Assembly (NCBI GenBank): GCA_003956705.1
Contig: QZCP01000112.1
Location: 383,416-447,415, forward strand
Length of the DNA: 64,000 bases
Direction: 5' to 3'
Source of the DNA: Brevipalpus yothersi
Taxonomy: Eukaryota > Arthropoda > Arachnida > Trombidiformes > Tenuipalpidae
Position 1 is the first letter of the stretch. Every line of letters begins with the position of its first letter. Of this stretch, positions 25,001-37,186 are shown one piece after another. The notes under the pieces were generated by a model. It made no database searches and was not told the origin of the DNA. It was given only the letters and a program-made list of their open reading frames with translations. Made by a program: the position numbers and the translations under genes.

Positions 25001-28000
25001 TGCAACACCTCCACCTCCAAGAAGCGCCTCAGTACCTAGTTCTACACCACAACAGCCTCTGCAAAATTCCTCTCAATCTACTAATAGGTTGTCCAAGGAT
25101 GAGGTTAATCAGCTCATGGTATGTAATTGACTATATTTTGTTATTTAATCTGTACTGCTAGTTTCTTCATATTATTTATTCGTGATTTTCGTTCTCAGGA
25201 ATCCGATGTTTCTCGCCAGCAATCCATACCAACGTCCATATCATCAACATCTACATCCGTTCAATCGAATCAGCAGCTGCAAACGCATGGCCAGGCTTCA
25301 CAAAAAACTCTCTTAGATATTCAGGTATAGAATTTTTCTCTTCCCTCTAACGTATGTGAGAGATTTTTACCTAATCTTTTACTTATTTGTATCTCTTTTG
25401 TAGCAGCAAACTCATATTCAAAGTATATCTTCATCTCAAATTCATCAAGACCAGCAAGTTATCATCAAAACCGAACCTATTGATGATTCGGCCTCATTAT
25501 CATGTTCGTTGACCTCCAACAATTTACCAGCATCTAGTTCCTCGGTCATAAAACAAGAAGCAGTCAGCACCTGTGATGATGGCCTGTCTTCTTTAATCAA
25601 GATGGAATCATCTATTTCAAATAGTATTAAACAGGAAATAAAGAAAGAAGAGCCAGATGACTCTATATCAACTTCTAACGACCAAAAAGGTTCAATACCG
25701 AATTCATCCACCCCTGTAAAAGAAGAAGATAGTGATTCAAAGCCTCCTAACTCTGTCAGCGATACAAAATCATCGTCTTCCTCGCTACCAAAGCCCCCAA
25801 GCGCTCCTAGACAGAAGAAAATTTTCAAACCAGACGAACTGAGGCAAGCCCTGATGCCAACTCTTGAGAAACTTTATCGTCAAGATCCAGAATCACTTCC
25901 ATTCCGCCAGCCTGTAGATCCTACTTTACTCCAAATACCTGATTATTTCGACGTAATTAAGAAGCCTATGGACCTCTCTACCATAAAAAGAAAACTCGAT
26001 ACGGGTCAGTATTCAGACCCTTGGCAATATTGTGAAGATGTATGGCTTATGTTCGATAATGCTTGGTTGTATAATAAGAAAACATCTCGTGTATATAGAT
26101 ACTGCTCTAAGGTAAGATTGATATTTGGCCTAAGATTCAAACTAATGGAATTTTTTCTGTAGCTTGCTGAAGTTTTCGAAGCTGAAATAGATCCTGTTAT
26201 GCAGAGTCTTGGATACTGTTGTGGTAGGAAATATGTTTTTCACCCTCAGACTCTATGCTGCTACGGGAAACAATTGTGTACAATTCCAAGAGATGCTAAA
26301 TATATGAGTTATCAGAATAGGTAAGTCGTATCATGAAAACTTCATCTAAGTATACTCATGGGACTCTTTTACTTTGTTTAGGATCACTTATTGTTTGAAA
26401 TGTTTTCAAGATATTCCTGGAGATACAGTGACGATTGGCGATAGTTTAGGCCTCGATGCATCTGTGTCAGGGACTCAGACCATTCCTAAAAATCTATTCA
26501 CCGAGTTTAAGAATGATCATTTAGATCATGAGCCTTCAGTTGAGTGCAAAGAGTGTGGTCGTAAACTCCATCAAATCTGCGTCTTACATCTTGACCAAAT
26601 TTGGCCTGAGGGGTAAGTACTTTACTCTGATTTTTTTGTGTTCTCGTCTAATCCGAACTTTTTCTTCAGGTTTGTTTGTGACAACTGTCTTAAAGCAAAG
26701 GGGAAGAAGAGAAAAGAAAATAAGTTCTCTGCTAAAAGACTACCTCAATCGAAGTTAGGATCCTATATTGAAAACCGTGTGAATACTTTCTTGAAGAAAA
26801 AGGATAGTGGGGCTGGGGAAGTGTCTATAAGAGTTGTGTCGAGTTCTGACAAAATCGTGGAGGTAAAACCAAACATGAAGCAGAAGTAAGTATCAAAAAT
26901 TGTCCTTTCTTGTAGAAAAAACTAATTCATAACCTTTTTGAACAGATATAGTCACAAATATAAAGAAAAGGAATGTTTGGAGTCTTTCCCATATCGTGCA
27001 AAAGCTCTTTTTGCTTTTGAAGACTTCAATGGTGTAGATGTGTGTTTTTTCGGTATGCATGTACAGGAATATGGCTCTGATGCTGGCCCACCTAACTCAA
27101 GGTAAATCAATGACTTTTACAGTCCAATTATGATCTAATCATTTCTTTTCTTCCAGGCGCGTGTATATAGCTTATTTAGATTCAGTCCATTTCTTCAGAC
27201 CCAAGCAATTACGAACCTCTGTATATCATGAAATTTTACTAGGATATCTTGACTACGCAAAGCAACTAGGTTATACAATGGCTCATATTTGGGCTTGTCC
27301 ACCCTCTGAAGGGGATGACTATATTTTTCATTGTCATCCTACGGAACAAAGAATACCAAAGCCCAAGAGACTTCAAGATTGGTATAAAAAGATGCTTGAT
27401 AAGGGTATCATCGAGCGCATTGTCCTAGATTATAAGGATATTCTTAAGCAGGCTACTGAAGATGGGCTCAAGTCAGCACTTGAACTACCATACTTTGAAG
27501 GAGATTTCTGGCCTAATGTTATTGAAGGTTAGTAGAAAAGAGTGAAAAAAGCAAACGGTATCATATTAATTCTGCCATTTTTCTTCATTGCATTAGAGAG
27601 CATTAAGGAGATAGAAATGGAAGCACAAAAACAAATACAAGCTCAACAGCAGATGCAACAGCAGATACAACAAATTACAGAAAATCCCAATCCCACTTCT
27701 GAAAACATCCTCAGTAACTCGGGAAATCCAACCGATGAAGAATCTATGGGTAAGTTATTCTTTATAACGTTTCATCGAAGGGAGTGTTGTATAATATTCA
27801 TCTATTCCTCAGATACAATCAGTGAATGTGGGGATAAAGCTGACCCTAATTGCAGCAAGCCGACTGACAATATGAGTCTTAATTCAAAAAGCTCAAACAG
27901 CAAAGATGGGTGTAATAATCAAGCAAAGCACAATAAGAAGTCTGGTGGCAGTAAAAAATCCAATAAGAAGCAGAATCAGCGTAAAAATAACGTTCATTCT

Positions 28001-30889
28001 AGACACAAAAGTGGTGGTACTAATCTGCAGCTCACTCAGGTAAATAATTTCGGAGACTTTCCAAGTTTCAAATCTCTTGACTAAATTACTTTTTTTCTAG
28101 CCTCAATCGAACCTAACAATGCAGTGGGAGCAGGAGTTGACAAATAAGATTTATCAGACTATGGAAAAGCATAAAGAAGTTTTCTTCGTTATTCGACTCC
28201 ATTCGACTCAATCAGCTGCGGGTTTACCACCAGTTAATGACCCCGACTCTTCTTTAAATTGTGATCTTATGGATGGCAGAGATGCTTTCCTTACTCTAGC
28301 TCGGGAAAAACATTATGAATTTTCAACTCTACGCAGAGCTATGTACTCATCTATGGCACTACTCTACGAGCTACATAACAGTGGTACGATCACTTTGCTT
28401 ATTTCTCTTTATACTTACAGTTTTTTTCTCCTCCGACAGGCAATAGTGGTTTTGTGTATACTTGCAATAAGTGCAAGCGGCATGTCGTTGATACACGCTA
28501 CCATTGTACAGAATGTGATGACTTTGACCTCTGCGTCAATTGTTACAACACTGAGGGTCATAACCATAGAATGGAAAAACTAGGTTTTGGTGATCTGGTC
28601 GGAAGCGTTGGTGAGGACGGTGCAGTTGCAGGTAATTCATCACGAAATCTTAATTCTTTTGTATCTTGTTACTTAACCTCTCCAATTTTTGTCTCAGGTG
28701 GTGCTGTTTCTGGAGGTCCTGGTGAACTTGATAACCACGGCGATGGCACTAGCGGTTCAGCCATCACATCACCCGGTGAATCTCGAAGACTCTCAATTCA
28801 AAGATGCATTCAGAGTCTTGTTCATGCCTGTCAATGTCGCGACGCAAACTGTAGATTACCGTCCTGTCAAAAAATGAAAAGGGTTGTGCAACATGCCAAA
28901 AGTTGCAAGCGTCGACAAGGTGGACCACTGGTATCTGGTGGAAATCAAGGATGTCCAATTTGTAAACAGCTTATTGCTCTCTGTTGTTATCATGCTAAGC
29001 ATTGTGACGAACAGAAATGTCTCGTTCCTTACTGTCCTAATATAAAGTATAGATTGAGACAGCAGCAGTTACAACAGAAGTTACAGGAGCATCAAATATT
29101 GAGAAGACGAATTGCTACAATGAATAATAAATCTCAGTCTTCTCAACCATCGAGTCAGCAGCATGACTATAACTCATCACCTGCCCAGCCAACAGTAAGC
29201 TTTATCTCCATATTTGCCTTCTCAAAAACTTATTCTTCTCAATCCTTTTTCCCACAGCAACATTATATGAAGCCAGCGGCAGTGACTCCTCCTCCAGCCG
29301 GAGCATTACAAGCAGTTCAGAACGTCCAAGCAGCGGCTGCACGTCAATCGAATTCCTATGGAAAGTTCGAAAAAGGAAAGGGAAAATCAATGGTAACGTC
29401 TTACAGCCCTGCACCTCAAGCCCAAACTATCGGACCTAGACCGTCAATGAGTGCCGTTAGTCACTCACCTGTTAATCAGCATCCACAACCTAACCAGTCT
29501 CTACAAAGCCCAGGACAGCAACCTATCACCAATAGCATGCAACAGCCTCAGCCACAGATGATGCAACACCAGAGGTTCATGATGCAGCAGCAGCAACAAC
29601 AACAGCAACCAAGAGGCCCAATGCAGCAGCAGATGCCCATGCAGCAATCTTTACTATTTAATGAAGGTGAGTTTAAAATCCACAAAAATGGAGATGAAAA
29701 TCGATCGTCAACACCAAAAAATGGAATAAGCTCGCTCGTGTATGGATTCTTTTTGTCAGCAAAGATATTTTTCTGATTCTTCATGTAAACATTGAAAAGT
29801 GCCGTTCCTTGCAAATAGCTCAAGCTTCTGTTAGAAAATTTTCAAAACTAAGGTTCTTGTCTGAAATCATATTGAGTATTTTCTTATTTCAATGATCACC
29901 ATAGTTTCGCTATGATTTTTCAGTTCGATATTTTTCATGAATTCCAGCTTTTTCCTTTTATATCGAGCTTACTTTCATTTACCTTAGTTTACCTTTAATA
30001 ACCCCTTCAACTCGTTTTCAGGCATGGGTAAAATGCAATCACAGCCGCAATCACAGCAACAACAACAGCATCAGCAGGGTCAATGGTATCAACCTCAACC
30101 TCAGCAAACTCAGCAGCGATTCCTCCGTGCCCCACAAAATATTATGACTTCAACGGTAAGGTCGAGGTTCTGATGTGTCAAACAGTCACTATAAAAATTC
30201 TTCTCTAATTTCAGGCTCAAGGTGGGAAACCTCAACAAGCTATGGTTTCTACCACTACTCAGCCGTCGCAACCCATGTCCCAACAAATGATGAGGCAACA
30301 ATTATCTCAAGCTCAGCTTCCTACCGGCTCAAGTGTGCAGCTTCAGGGAATGCCTCAGCAGAGTCAGCAACAAATTCAAATGCTATCAGCTCAAATAAAT
30401 CAAGCTGGGGCTGGAGTTGGTACTCAATCTCATCCTCAACTGAATAATGTGATGCAGAGCCTGCTTACCATTTTAAAATCCCCTCACTCACCACAACAAC
30501 AACAAGAAATCATCCAGCTTTTGCAGCAACATCCCCAATTGATGGCTGCTTTCATCAAAACACGAGCACAACAACAACAACAACAACAGCAACAACAGCA
30601 GCAGCAGCAACAGCAGCAACCGAATGCTCAAAATCAAAACATGAATCCAAACATAGCTGGTATTAACCAAAATATGAATGCGAATGTCGTCAACGCCAAT
30701 CCTGGAATGATGAATCAACCTATCAATAGACCCATGAATCAAAATATGAATAACAATCAGGGCATCCAGATCCAGCCTAATCAGATGGGTCTGAATCCAG
30801 GAATGAACAGTATGAATCAAATGAATCAGCCTGTTCAAAATAATCAGAATAATCATAATAATCAAGATTATAATTGGCAGATGAGGTGA
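22089..30889 (+). CDS. CREBBP: CBP/p300 histone acetyltransferase
   Basis: Nuclear lysine acetyltransferase and transcriptional coactivator (Drosophila nejire). Twenty exons: 22089-22756, 22906-23291, 23355-23521, 23766-23812, 24149-25118, 25199-25324, 25404-26111, 26163-26320, 26382-26612, 26670-26885, 26946-27101, 27157-27527, 27597-27749, 27813-28039, 28101-28383, 28440-28631, 28698-29194, 29258-29666, 30022-30155, 30215-30889. They sum to 6774 bases, 2257 residues in one frame. Domain order is canonical: PNKRLKL and ELPDEL near the N-terminus, an LxxLL (QLSQLL, about 145), TAZ1 (290-375), KIX (490-570), bromodomain (930-1040), RING/PHD (1077-1170), HAT (1226-1615), ZZ (1627-1680), TAZ2 (1717-1800) and the C-terminal NCBD (LKSPHSPQQQQ, PQLMAAFIK). 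HAT residues equivalent to p300 D1399, W1436 and Y1467 are present (YLDSVHFF, HIWACPP, DWYKKML). The HAT autoinhibitory loop is Gln- then Lys/Ser/Asn-rich. Most introns are 50-66 bases. Confidence 0.97.
30569..30619 (+). repeat. CAA/CAG polyglutamine tract in CBP
   Basis: Seventeen consecutive Gln codons, mixing CAA and CAG, directly after the NCBD helix PQLMAAFIKTRA. Mixed codons suggest a tract less prone to slippage than pure CAG. Shorter Gln runs occur in exons 1, 18 and 19. Confidence 0.95.
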
Positions 30890-32166
30890 AATTCAATTGC
30901 CGATTAAATCTATAGGAAAAAGAAAATGTGTCTCATATCTAATCATTGTCGTCGATCACTCGAAGAGCAATCTTGAGTTGGAGGTCTTTCATAAACCTGG
31001 TCGTTGAAGTATAAGTAATATTAAACCGATGAACACAACTGAAATGTACGTATTGAATCTGGCCCTGAACCTTTTTGCTGGACTTAAATCGCCCCCGTGG
31101 TTGATTGATTAATTAAAAATTGTATTTAAATTTCTCTAATTGAATCAAAGATGATAAATGCCATTAAACTGGCTTCCATTATATAATTTAAAGTGTTTTT
31201 ATTGCCTTTGGTACTTGCTCTTACAAATGAGCCGTAAAAGTGAATCATCGATCTAACAAGCATTCGTCTGATGAGTGTAGCATTTCGGTGGTGAATTTTG
31301 CTCAATGCGATCATGAATGTGAAAGTAGAGTTACTTCTGAAATTCTAGTGAGTTGAGTTGCAATTGTTGAGAATCAGTGTTCATCATAATAGTGTTTTTA
31401 ATTAACAAAAAATCTACTCTATCAAATTGAACTCTTTCATGACTAAGAATGGAGAAGAATTCGAAGATATGAAAATCAAGGATAAGAAATAATCAATCTG
31501 AGCTGTGAGAGAGAGAAAAAAAGTGGAAAACTAGAGAAAGATTAAAGCATGATGGTTTTCTCGAAATTATTTCTTGTAGTGATATCAATTTCACGGTTGC
31601 TGTCTGAAGGGAAATAGGATTAGAGAGTTTCTCGATTGACGATCACCTCTCTAGAAGCTTCCAGACATTTCAGGTATAATGAAGCGGGAAGGACTGAGTC
31701 ACTCACTCATTGCCAGCCTAATTTTCCTCATCTTTCCTCGATATCTCTTTGCTTTCCCTCCCCATCTCCTTCCCTCTCTTCCCATCCTCTTCCATCCTCT
31801 TTCATCCTTTTCCAGCTCTCAGGGGTACGAAAAAATTTACAAAATTGAGCATAATTTCTGTTTAGAATGCCAATCTACCGTTATTCGATGAGCTCGAGAC
31901 GAGGCATCGATCTGGTTTCATTGGCAAGTTGAATGGCTTGCTGATCGGCTGCTTGCTGATGGTTCAAGTGAAGCGATCGAGAGAGAGAGAGAGAAAGAGA
32001 GAGAGAGCAGGATTCTTGTTGCAAAAGTCTTTCTCTTGCTGCAAGAGCAAAGAGTAAGAGAAAAAGAAAGTAAAAGAGAGAGAGAGAGAGAGAGAGAGAA
32101 GATAAAGAGAGAGAGAGAAAGTGAAAGAGAGAAGGTATATGATAGGTGTCGCTGTGTGTAGAGGGA
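30890..32166. other. CBP 3' region and Hsp90 upstream region
   Basis: ATTAAA hexamers at 30903-30908 and 31019-31024 are candidate polyadenylation signals for CBP. The rest holds GA-rich stretches (about 31979-32007 and 32075-32100) and no ORF that I can support. Sequence close to Hsp90 is regulatory and listed separately. Confidence 0.5.
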
Positions 32167-32189
32167 TTCTAGAAAGTTCCATGAGTTTC
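32167..32189 (+). promoter_or_regulatory. Heat-shock element array of Hsp90
   Basis: Alternating five-base units bind trimeric heat-shock factor. TTC at 32167, GAA at 32172 and TTC at 32177 are perfect and correctly spaced. TGA at 32182 is an imperfect GAA, and TTC at 32187 continues the register. So four of five units match, about 45 bases upstream of the TATA box. Heat-inducible transcription is a strong inference. Confidence 0.85.
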
Positions 32190-32209
32190 TAGTGGTTTGC
32201 TTTGGAAGG

Positions 32210-32236
32210 TATATACGCCGGAAACACTCCTCATTC
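32210..32236 (+). promoter_or_regulatory. Core promoter of Hsp90
   Basis: TATATA at 32210-32215 is followed by TCATTC at 32231-32236, which fits the arthropod initiator TCAKTY. This predicts a start near 32233 and a leader of about 157 bases. I see no convincing intron in the leader. Confidence 0.7.
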
Positions 32237-32389
32237 TAGCTGTTGGATTCTGCGAGCACGTTTTCTCAACACTAAGCTACACCTTTTGTCGATTCCTTTT
32301 TTCTCCAAGTTCTCATTAATTCTTGCAATCACTACTTATTTGATTGTGCTATTTTCGTGATCATCTTCTGTTCCGAGTGAATTTACATC

Positions 32390-34564
32390 ATGCCTGAGGA
32401 AACAATGGACGTCGAATCGGGCAAGGCAGAGACCTTCCTCTTCCAAGCCGAAATCGCCCAGTTGATGACTCTCATCATCAACACTTTCTATTCTAACAAA
32501 GAAATTTTCCTCCGTGAGTTGATCTCAAATTCGTCTGATGCTCTTGACAAAATTCGTTATGAGAGTCTCACCGATCCTGGTAAGCTGAGCAATTGCCCCG
32601 AGCTGTACATTAAAATCATTCCCAACAAAGAGGATCGTACTCTCACCATCATTGACACTGGTATCGGTATGACCAAGGCTGATCTTATCAACAACTTGGG
32701 TACCATTGCAAAGTCTGGAACCAAGGCCTTCATGGAAGCTCTGCAAGCTGGTGCCGATATGTCTATGATTGGTCAATTTGGTGTCGGTTTCTATTCTGCT
32801 TACCTGGTTGCCGATAGGGTTGTCGTCACTTCCAAGCATAATGACGATGAAACTTATACCTGGGAATCTTCTGCTGGAGGATCTTTCACCATCAAGAGAA
32901 CCACCGATCCTGAGCTCGTTCGAGGTACCAAAATTGTTCTTTTCCTGAAAGAGGATCAAACTGAATACATCGAAGAAAGGCGAATTAAGGAGGTGGTAAA
33001 GAAACACTCCCAGTTCATTGGATACCCAATCAAATTGTTGGTTCAAAAAGAGCGTGAGAAGGAGTTGTCAGATGACGAAGCCGAGGAAGAGAAAAAAGAT
33101 GAAGAAAAGAAGGAAGATGCTGAGGCTAAGGATGACGAAGAGCCAAAGGTAGAGGATGTTGAGGATGAGGACAAGAAAGATAAGAAAAAGAAAAAGAAGA
33201 TCACCGAGAAGTATGTTGAAGATGAAGAGCTCAACAAGACCAAGCCTATCTGGATGAGAAATCCTGATGATATATCTCAACAAGAGTATGGAGAATTCTA
33301 CAAGAGTCTTACCAATGATTGGGAAGATCATCTTGCGGTCAAGCACTTCACTGTAGAAGGTCAACTCGAATTCCGGGCCCTTCTCTTCGTCCCTAAGCGA
33401 GCACCTTTCGATCTTTTCGAAAATAGGAAACAAAAAAATAATATCAAGTTGTATGTTAGAAGAGTTTTCATCATGGACAACTGTGAAGATCTCATTCCTG
33501 AATACCTCAACTTCATGAGAGGCGTTGTTGATTCCGAAGATCTCCCTCTCAACATCTCTCGTGAGATGCTTCAGCAAAACAAAATTCTCAAGGTCATTCG
33601 TAAATACTTGGTCAAGAAATGTCTTGAACTTTTCGAAGAATTGGCCGAAGACAAAGAGGTCTACAAAAAGTTTTACGAGCAGTTCAGCAAGAACATGAAG
33701 CTCGGTATTCATGAAGACTCCCAGAATCGAAAGAAACTTGCCGAGCTTCTCCGGTATCACACTTCATCCTCCGGCGATGAGCTATGCTCTCTCAAGGAGT
33801 ATGTTTCTCGCATGAAGGAGAATCAGAAGCATATTTACTTCATCACCGCTGAGTCCAAAGAACAAGCTCAATCATCAGCCTTCGTGGAACGTGTTCAAAG
33901 CCGTGGTTTCGAAGTGATTTACATGGTTGAGCCTATTGATGAATACTGTGTTCAGCAATTGAAAGAATTCGATGGTAAAACTCTCGTCTCTGTTACCAAA
34001 GAGGGTCTAGAGCTACCTGAAGATGAGGAGGAAAAGAAGAAGCGTGAAGAAGACAAGAAGAGGTTTGAAAACCTCTGCAAGGTCGTCAAAGATATCCTCG
34101 ACAAGCGAGTAGAGAAAGTTGTTGTCTCAAATCGATTGGTAACCTCACCTTGCTGTATAGTAACAAGTCAATTTGGATGGTCTGCCAACATGGAGCGTAT
34201 CATGAAGGCTCAAGCTTTGCGTGATACCTCGACCGTGGGCTATATGACTGCTAAGAAACATCTAGAAATTAACCCCGATCATCCAATCATTGAAAATTTG
34301 AGACAAAAGGTTGAAGCCGATAGAAATGATAAAGCTGTCAAAGATCTGGTCATGTTACTATTCGAAACTGCTCTCCTGTGCTCTGGATTCTCACTCGAAG
34401 ATCCTCAACTCCACTCCTCCCGTATCTACCGTATGATCAAGCTTGGACTTGGTATCGATGAGGAAGATTTACCTGGTGGTGGCGACTCTGCTAGCAAAGA
34501 GGAGGAAATGCCTCCCCTCGAAGGCGACGCCGAAGATGCATCTCGAATGGAAGAAGTTGATTGA
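32390..34564 (+). CDS. Hsp90: Cytosolic heat shock protein 90
   Basis: ATP-driven cytosolic chaperone for kinases, receptors and other clients. A single 724-residue ORF without introns, normal for the family (about 715-735). The N-terminal ATPase domain shows ELISNSSDALDKIR, DTGIGMTKADL and GQFGVGFYSAYLVAD. A Glu/Asp/Lys-rich linker spans about residues 223-270. The middle domain has RALLFVPKRAPFDLFE and LPLNISREMLQQNKIL, and the C-terminal dimerisation domain has ANMERIMKAQALRD. It ends MEEVD, the TPR-cochaperone docking tail, which marks it as the cytosolic and not the ER form. The ATG lies just upstream of the EETMDVE stretch and is the only reasonable start. Heat-shock elements upstream and AATAAA downstream complete the unit. 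Confidence 0.99.
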   Translation: MPEETMDVESGKAETFLFQAEIAQLMTLIINTFYSNKEIFLRELISNSSDALDKIRYESLTDPGKLSNCPELYIKIIPNKEDRTLTIIDTGIGMTKADLINNLGTIAKSGTKAFMEALQAGADMSMIGQFGVGFYSAYLVADRVVVTSKHNDDETYTWESSAGGSFTIKRTTDPELVRGTKIVLFLKEDQTEYIEERRIKEVVKKHSQFIGYPIKLLVQKEREKELSDDEAEEEKKDEEKKEDAEAKDDEEPKVEDVEDEDKKDKKKKKKITEKYVEDEELNKTKPIWMRNPDDISQQEYGEFYKSLTNDWEDHLAVKHFTVEGQLEFRALLFVPKRAPFDLFENRKQKNNIKLYVRRVFIMDNCEDLIPEYLNFMRGVVDSEDLPLNISREMLQQNKILKVIRKYLVKKCLELFEELAEDKEVYKKFYEQFSKNMKLGIHEDSQNRKKLAELLRYHTSSSGDELCSLKEYVSRMKENQKHIYFITAESKEQAQSSAFVERVQSRGFEVIYMVEPIDEYCVQQLKEFDGKTLVSVTKEGLELPEDEEEKKKREEDKKRFENLCKVVKDILDKRVEKVVVSNRLVTSPCCIVTSQFGWSANMERIMKAQALRDTSTVGYMTAKKHLEINPDHPIIENLRQKVEADRNDKAVKDLVMLLFETALLCSGFSLEDPQLHSSRIYRMIKLGLGIDEEDLPGGGDSASKEEEMPPLEGDAEDASRMEEVD

Positions 34565-34607
34565 TAACCCTCACTGACCTATCTCATTTGTCATCATCGT
34601 CCTTTCT

Positions 34608-34613
34608 AATAAA
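34608..34613 (+). terminator. Polyadenylation signal of Hsp90
   Basis: AATAAA 44 bases after the stop codon, implying a very short 3' UTR. Confidence 0.85.
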
Positions 34614-35343
34614 AATAGTCGTTTGTAACAATTGAACTATTTGTTGTCCAGTTATTTACCTACTTTACGCGGTCAAGTATCTTGGGATTACAGTCCACCA
34701 GGCTCTGGTGGATGATCCGAGCAAGAAAGAGTAGCTGAGTTCTAGAGCCATAGTTCACCTCGATCGATGGGGTGGTCATTAAGAATCTGAAGTGGCCAGC
34801 CGGGATGATCGTTGAAGCGAAGAGTTACAGTTGCTTGCTCATAAGCGTTGTGGTGATGAGAGAGAAAGAGAAAGCTTTTTGGAGAGTTGATTTTGACTAA
34901 CTGACTAACTGATTGAGGAATGCTCGCTACCTCCGAAACAGCTTTCGCTGCTCCCAATGTAGAATTAAGCATCAGGGCATTTCATTTTCCACCTTTTAGC
35001 TGTTTTGATTGTTCTTTTGCTCCTTAAGAAGAGTATCAACGGACCAAATCAGGGCAATTTGCTTGTTTACAAAGTCCGAAGCGATATCTTTACTCAAAAA
35101 GTCGGAAAGAAGTGTTAATTTTGCTACCATGAAGCTGGAGCTAAGAGGGGACATGCTTCTGCTAATGGGCCACTCAAGTGGCTGGGATTTACCTAAGCGT
35201 ATTAACGCCCAAATCGAGTTCGACACCCTTCGAACTGCTCACAATTTTTAGCAGTCTCTCTTCGAACAAACAAACGGCACAATTGTTCATTCACTTTCAC
35301 CCATAAGTTTGATTTTCTTCACTTGTCCATCTTTTGTCTAAAA
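34614..35343. other. Intergenic region between Hsp90 and the first secreted-protein gene
   Basis: Contains a perfect short palindrome (34694-34712) and overlapping chance ORFs on both strands at 34742-35251 with no recognisable features. A TCATTC initiator-like site at 35287-35292, without a TATA box, could start the 35344 transcript. Confidence 0.45.
34694..34712. repeat. Short perfect inverted repeat
   Basis: TCCACCAG (34694-34701) and CTGGTGGA (34705-34712) are exact reverse complements around a three-base loop, 81 bases after the Hsp90 polyadenylation signal. Function unknown; chance is possible. Confidence 0.55.
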
Positions 35344-37186
35344 ATGAAATTTATCAGTTTTACAGTTTTATCAGTTTTTTTCACTTGCTTTGTTCTTGGC
35401 TATGCTAAACACAACGATTGGCGTGATTCATCCGCAGAGAAAGATGATCTGATGATGTCAGCTTCTGCCTATGCCAAAGTTACCAAAAGAGATGATGAGC
35501 CCAAGTTCTCCATAGGATTGGGCACTTTATCACCATCTTATTCTCAAAAGTTAGGGCCAGATGGACGGACCAAGTTAGATTTCAATCAGGAAAAGAATGG
35601 TTTCTCCTACTCAGTCAGTAATGTGAATCATCATCAATTGCAGACAGGAAGCTCTGAAAATTCCCCTACCAAGGTAAGTTAATTGTGGAGTAAATTTCTT
35701 CATCATGTTATTTTGTGAAAAAAATTTGTTGTTGGATAGGTATTCTCGTAGGTTGATACCTGAGAGTACCTAGTAGAAAGCTCTAGGGAAAATCTCGAAT
35801 TCATTCAATACTCAAGCTTCGTATCAGAATCTCGCTTGAAAACCTAAATTATTATCGTTCTTGTACAGAAGCTCAAACTCATCACATGATCAGAGACTAG
35901 TGAAAAAAATCCGATTAGTTTTTGTATTCTACACTATATTCTTTTGAAGAATTTTATTTCGAAAAAATCCCGAAAAATGAAAAAGATTTACTATTGATTT
36001 ATTCTTGTGAATAAGAAATAGACATATATCAGATTGTATTTAAGACAATTAGAAGAAATTTTATTGAATCTATCGGTCGATACTAATTCATTCGATTCGC
36101 TCAAAAATTTCTCGTCTTCAATCAGGAAGTAGACCCAAACTTAAAGAATCACAATTATGGACTACTGAGTAATCATTATCAGGTAATTTCTCCTACAACT
36201 TGAGTAAAAGTTTCAAATTTTCATGCTTCTGTTCCCAACTAAATCATTACGAAGCAGGCTGGTCAACCTAACATAAACATTTACCATCAGCAAGGACTCG
36301 CTCCACATCCGATGAGCGCCTATAGTAATTCTATTTATGGCCAATCAGCTTCCCAATTCAATCCAAGTCCAGGAATGATGCCTTTCTCTTCCGGTCCGTT
36401 CTACTCAGCTCCACTAAGCCCTGCTTACTCCACTCCAGCCAGTGTTTATCAAAGTCATGGTAGCTCAGTTAATACGCCTCAAAAATCAGAGAGCAAAGTG
36501 GACACGGCAAGCTCGACGAGTCATTCGAACGGAAATTCTAATGCCCTACCTGGAGGTGTTTTCAACTACGGTTTTTCACAACATCACTCACCTCTTCCAT
36601 TCGTTAACTCGATGAACTTTAACCCATTCTCAGGTCCCTCAGTTGGACCTGCGGCGAGCACTCCTTCTCCAACCACACAACCAAACCCAACTAATGCAAT
36701 GTCCTATTCACCTTATGGATCTGATCCTTACAGTTACATGGGAGGCCCCACTGGTGGAGGGTGAGTTATATTTTTCTTATCCTGTACTAACGACATAACG
36801 TCTGAACTGTAAAAAGTTCGAGAACTTTTACGTTAGTCACCTTAATTTGTTGTTCAGGCGATCTTTTCAATCAATCTTATCACTTTTCTCGAATTGAATG
36901 CAATGAGGGATTTTTTTTACCTTCAACCATAGTTCAAGTAACTTCAGCCTTGCTTTTCCATCATGTTGGCCCTCTTACTAGCAAGATACTAATTTTCTCC
37001 TTATCATTCATCTGTTTTTATCCCAGCTATGGAGGTTTTGGAAATATGGCCGCTGGTGCTAGTCCCCTTCAGTCCGTCGCTGGAATGCCTGGTGGCACAC
37101 CTTATTCCATGAGCAATAATTCTCCCTATTCGATGATGTCTTCCCTGATGTCGATGTTTCCTGGAATGTCAAGCATGGGATTCTGA
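35344..37186 (+). CDS. Secreted Ser/Pro/Tyr/Asn/Gly-rich protein, unknown family
   Basis: Four exons (35344-35673, 36126-36182, 36258-36760, 37027-37186) with clean GT-AG junctions sum to 1050 bases, 349 residues. The Met at 35344 is followed by a textbook signal peptide (KFISFTVLSVFFTCFVLGYA). The mature part has no cysteine. A conserved-looking N-terminal piece contains a dibasic KR (about 53) and GRTKLDFNQEKNGFSYSV. From about residue 130 it becomes low-complexity with PYS, SPY, YGS and FNP motifs, then Gly-rich, and ends Met/Ser-rich (MMSSLMSMFPGMSSMGF). Composition resembles extracellular structural proteins such as cuticle, silk-associated or eggshell components, but I recognise no domain, so this is inference. 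It is followed 713 bases later by another secreted Gly-rich gene on the same strand. Confidence 0.8.

Noticed and set aside
25445..25828. 127-codon minus-strand ORF
   Set aside because: Antisense shadow of CBP exon 7, which has full domain and splice support.
30488..30865. Leu/Ile-rich minus-strand ORF resembling a membrane protein
   Set aside because: It is the antisense reading of the CBP polyglutamine and Asn/Met-rich tail.
33068..33760. 230-codon minus-strand ORF
   Set aside because: Exactly antisense to Hsp90. Its Leu/Ile/Phe-rich composition is the mirror of the Glu/Lys-rich linker, with no independent support.
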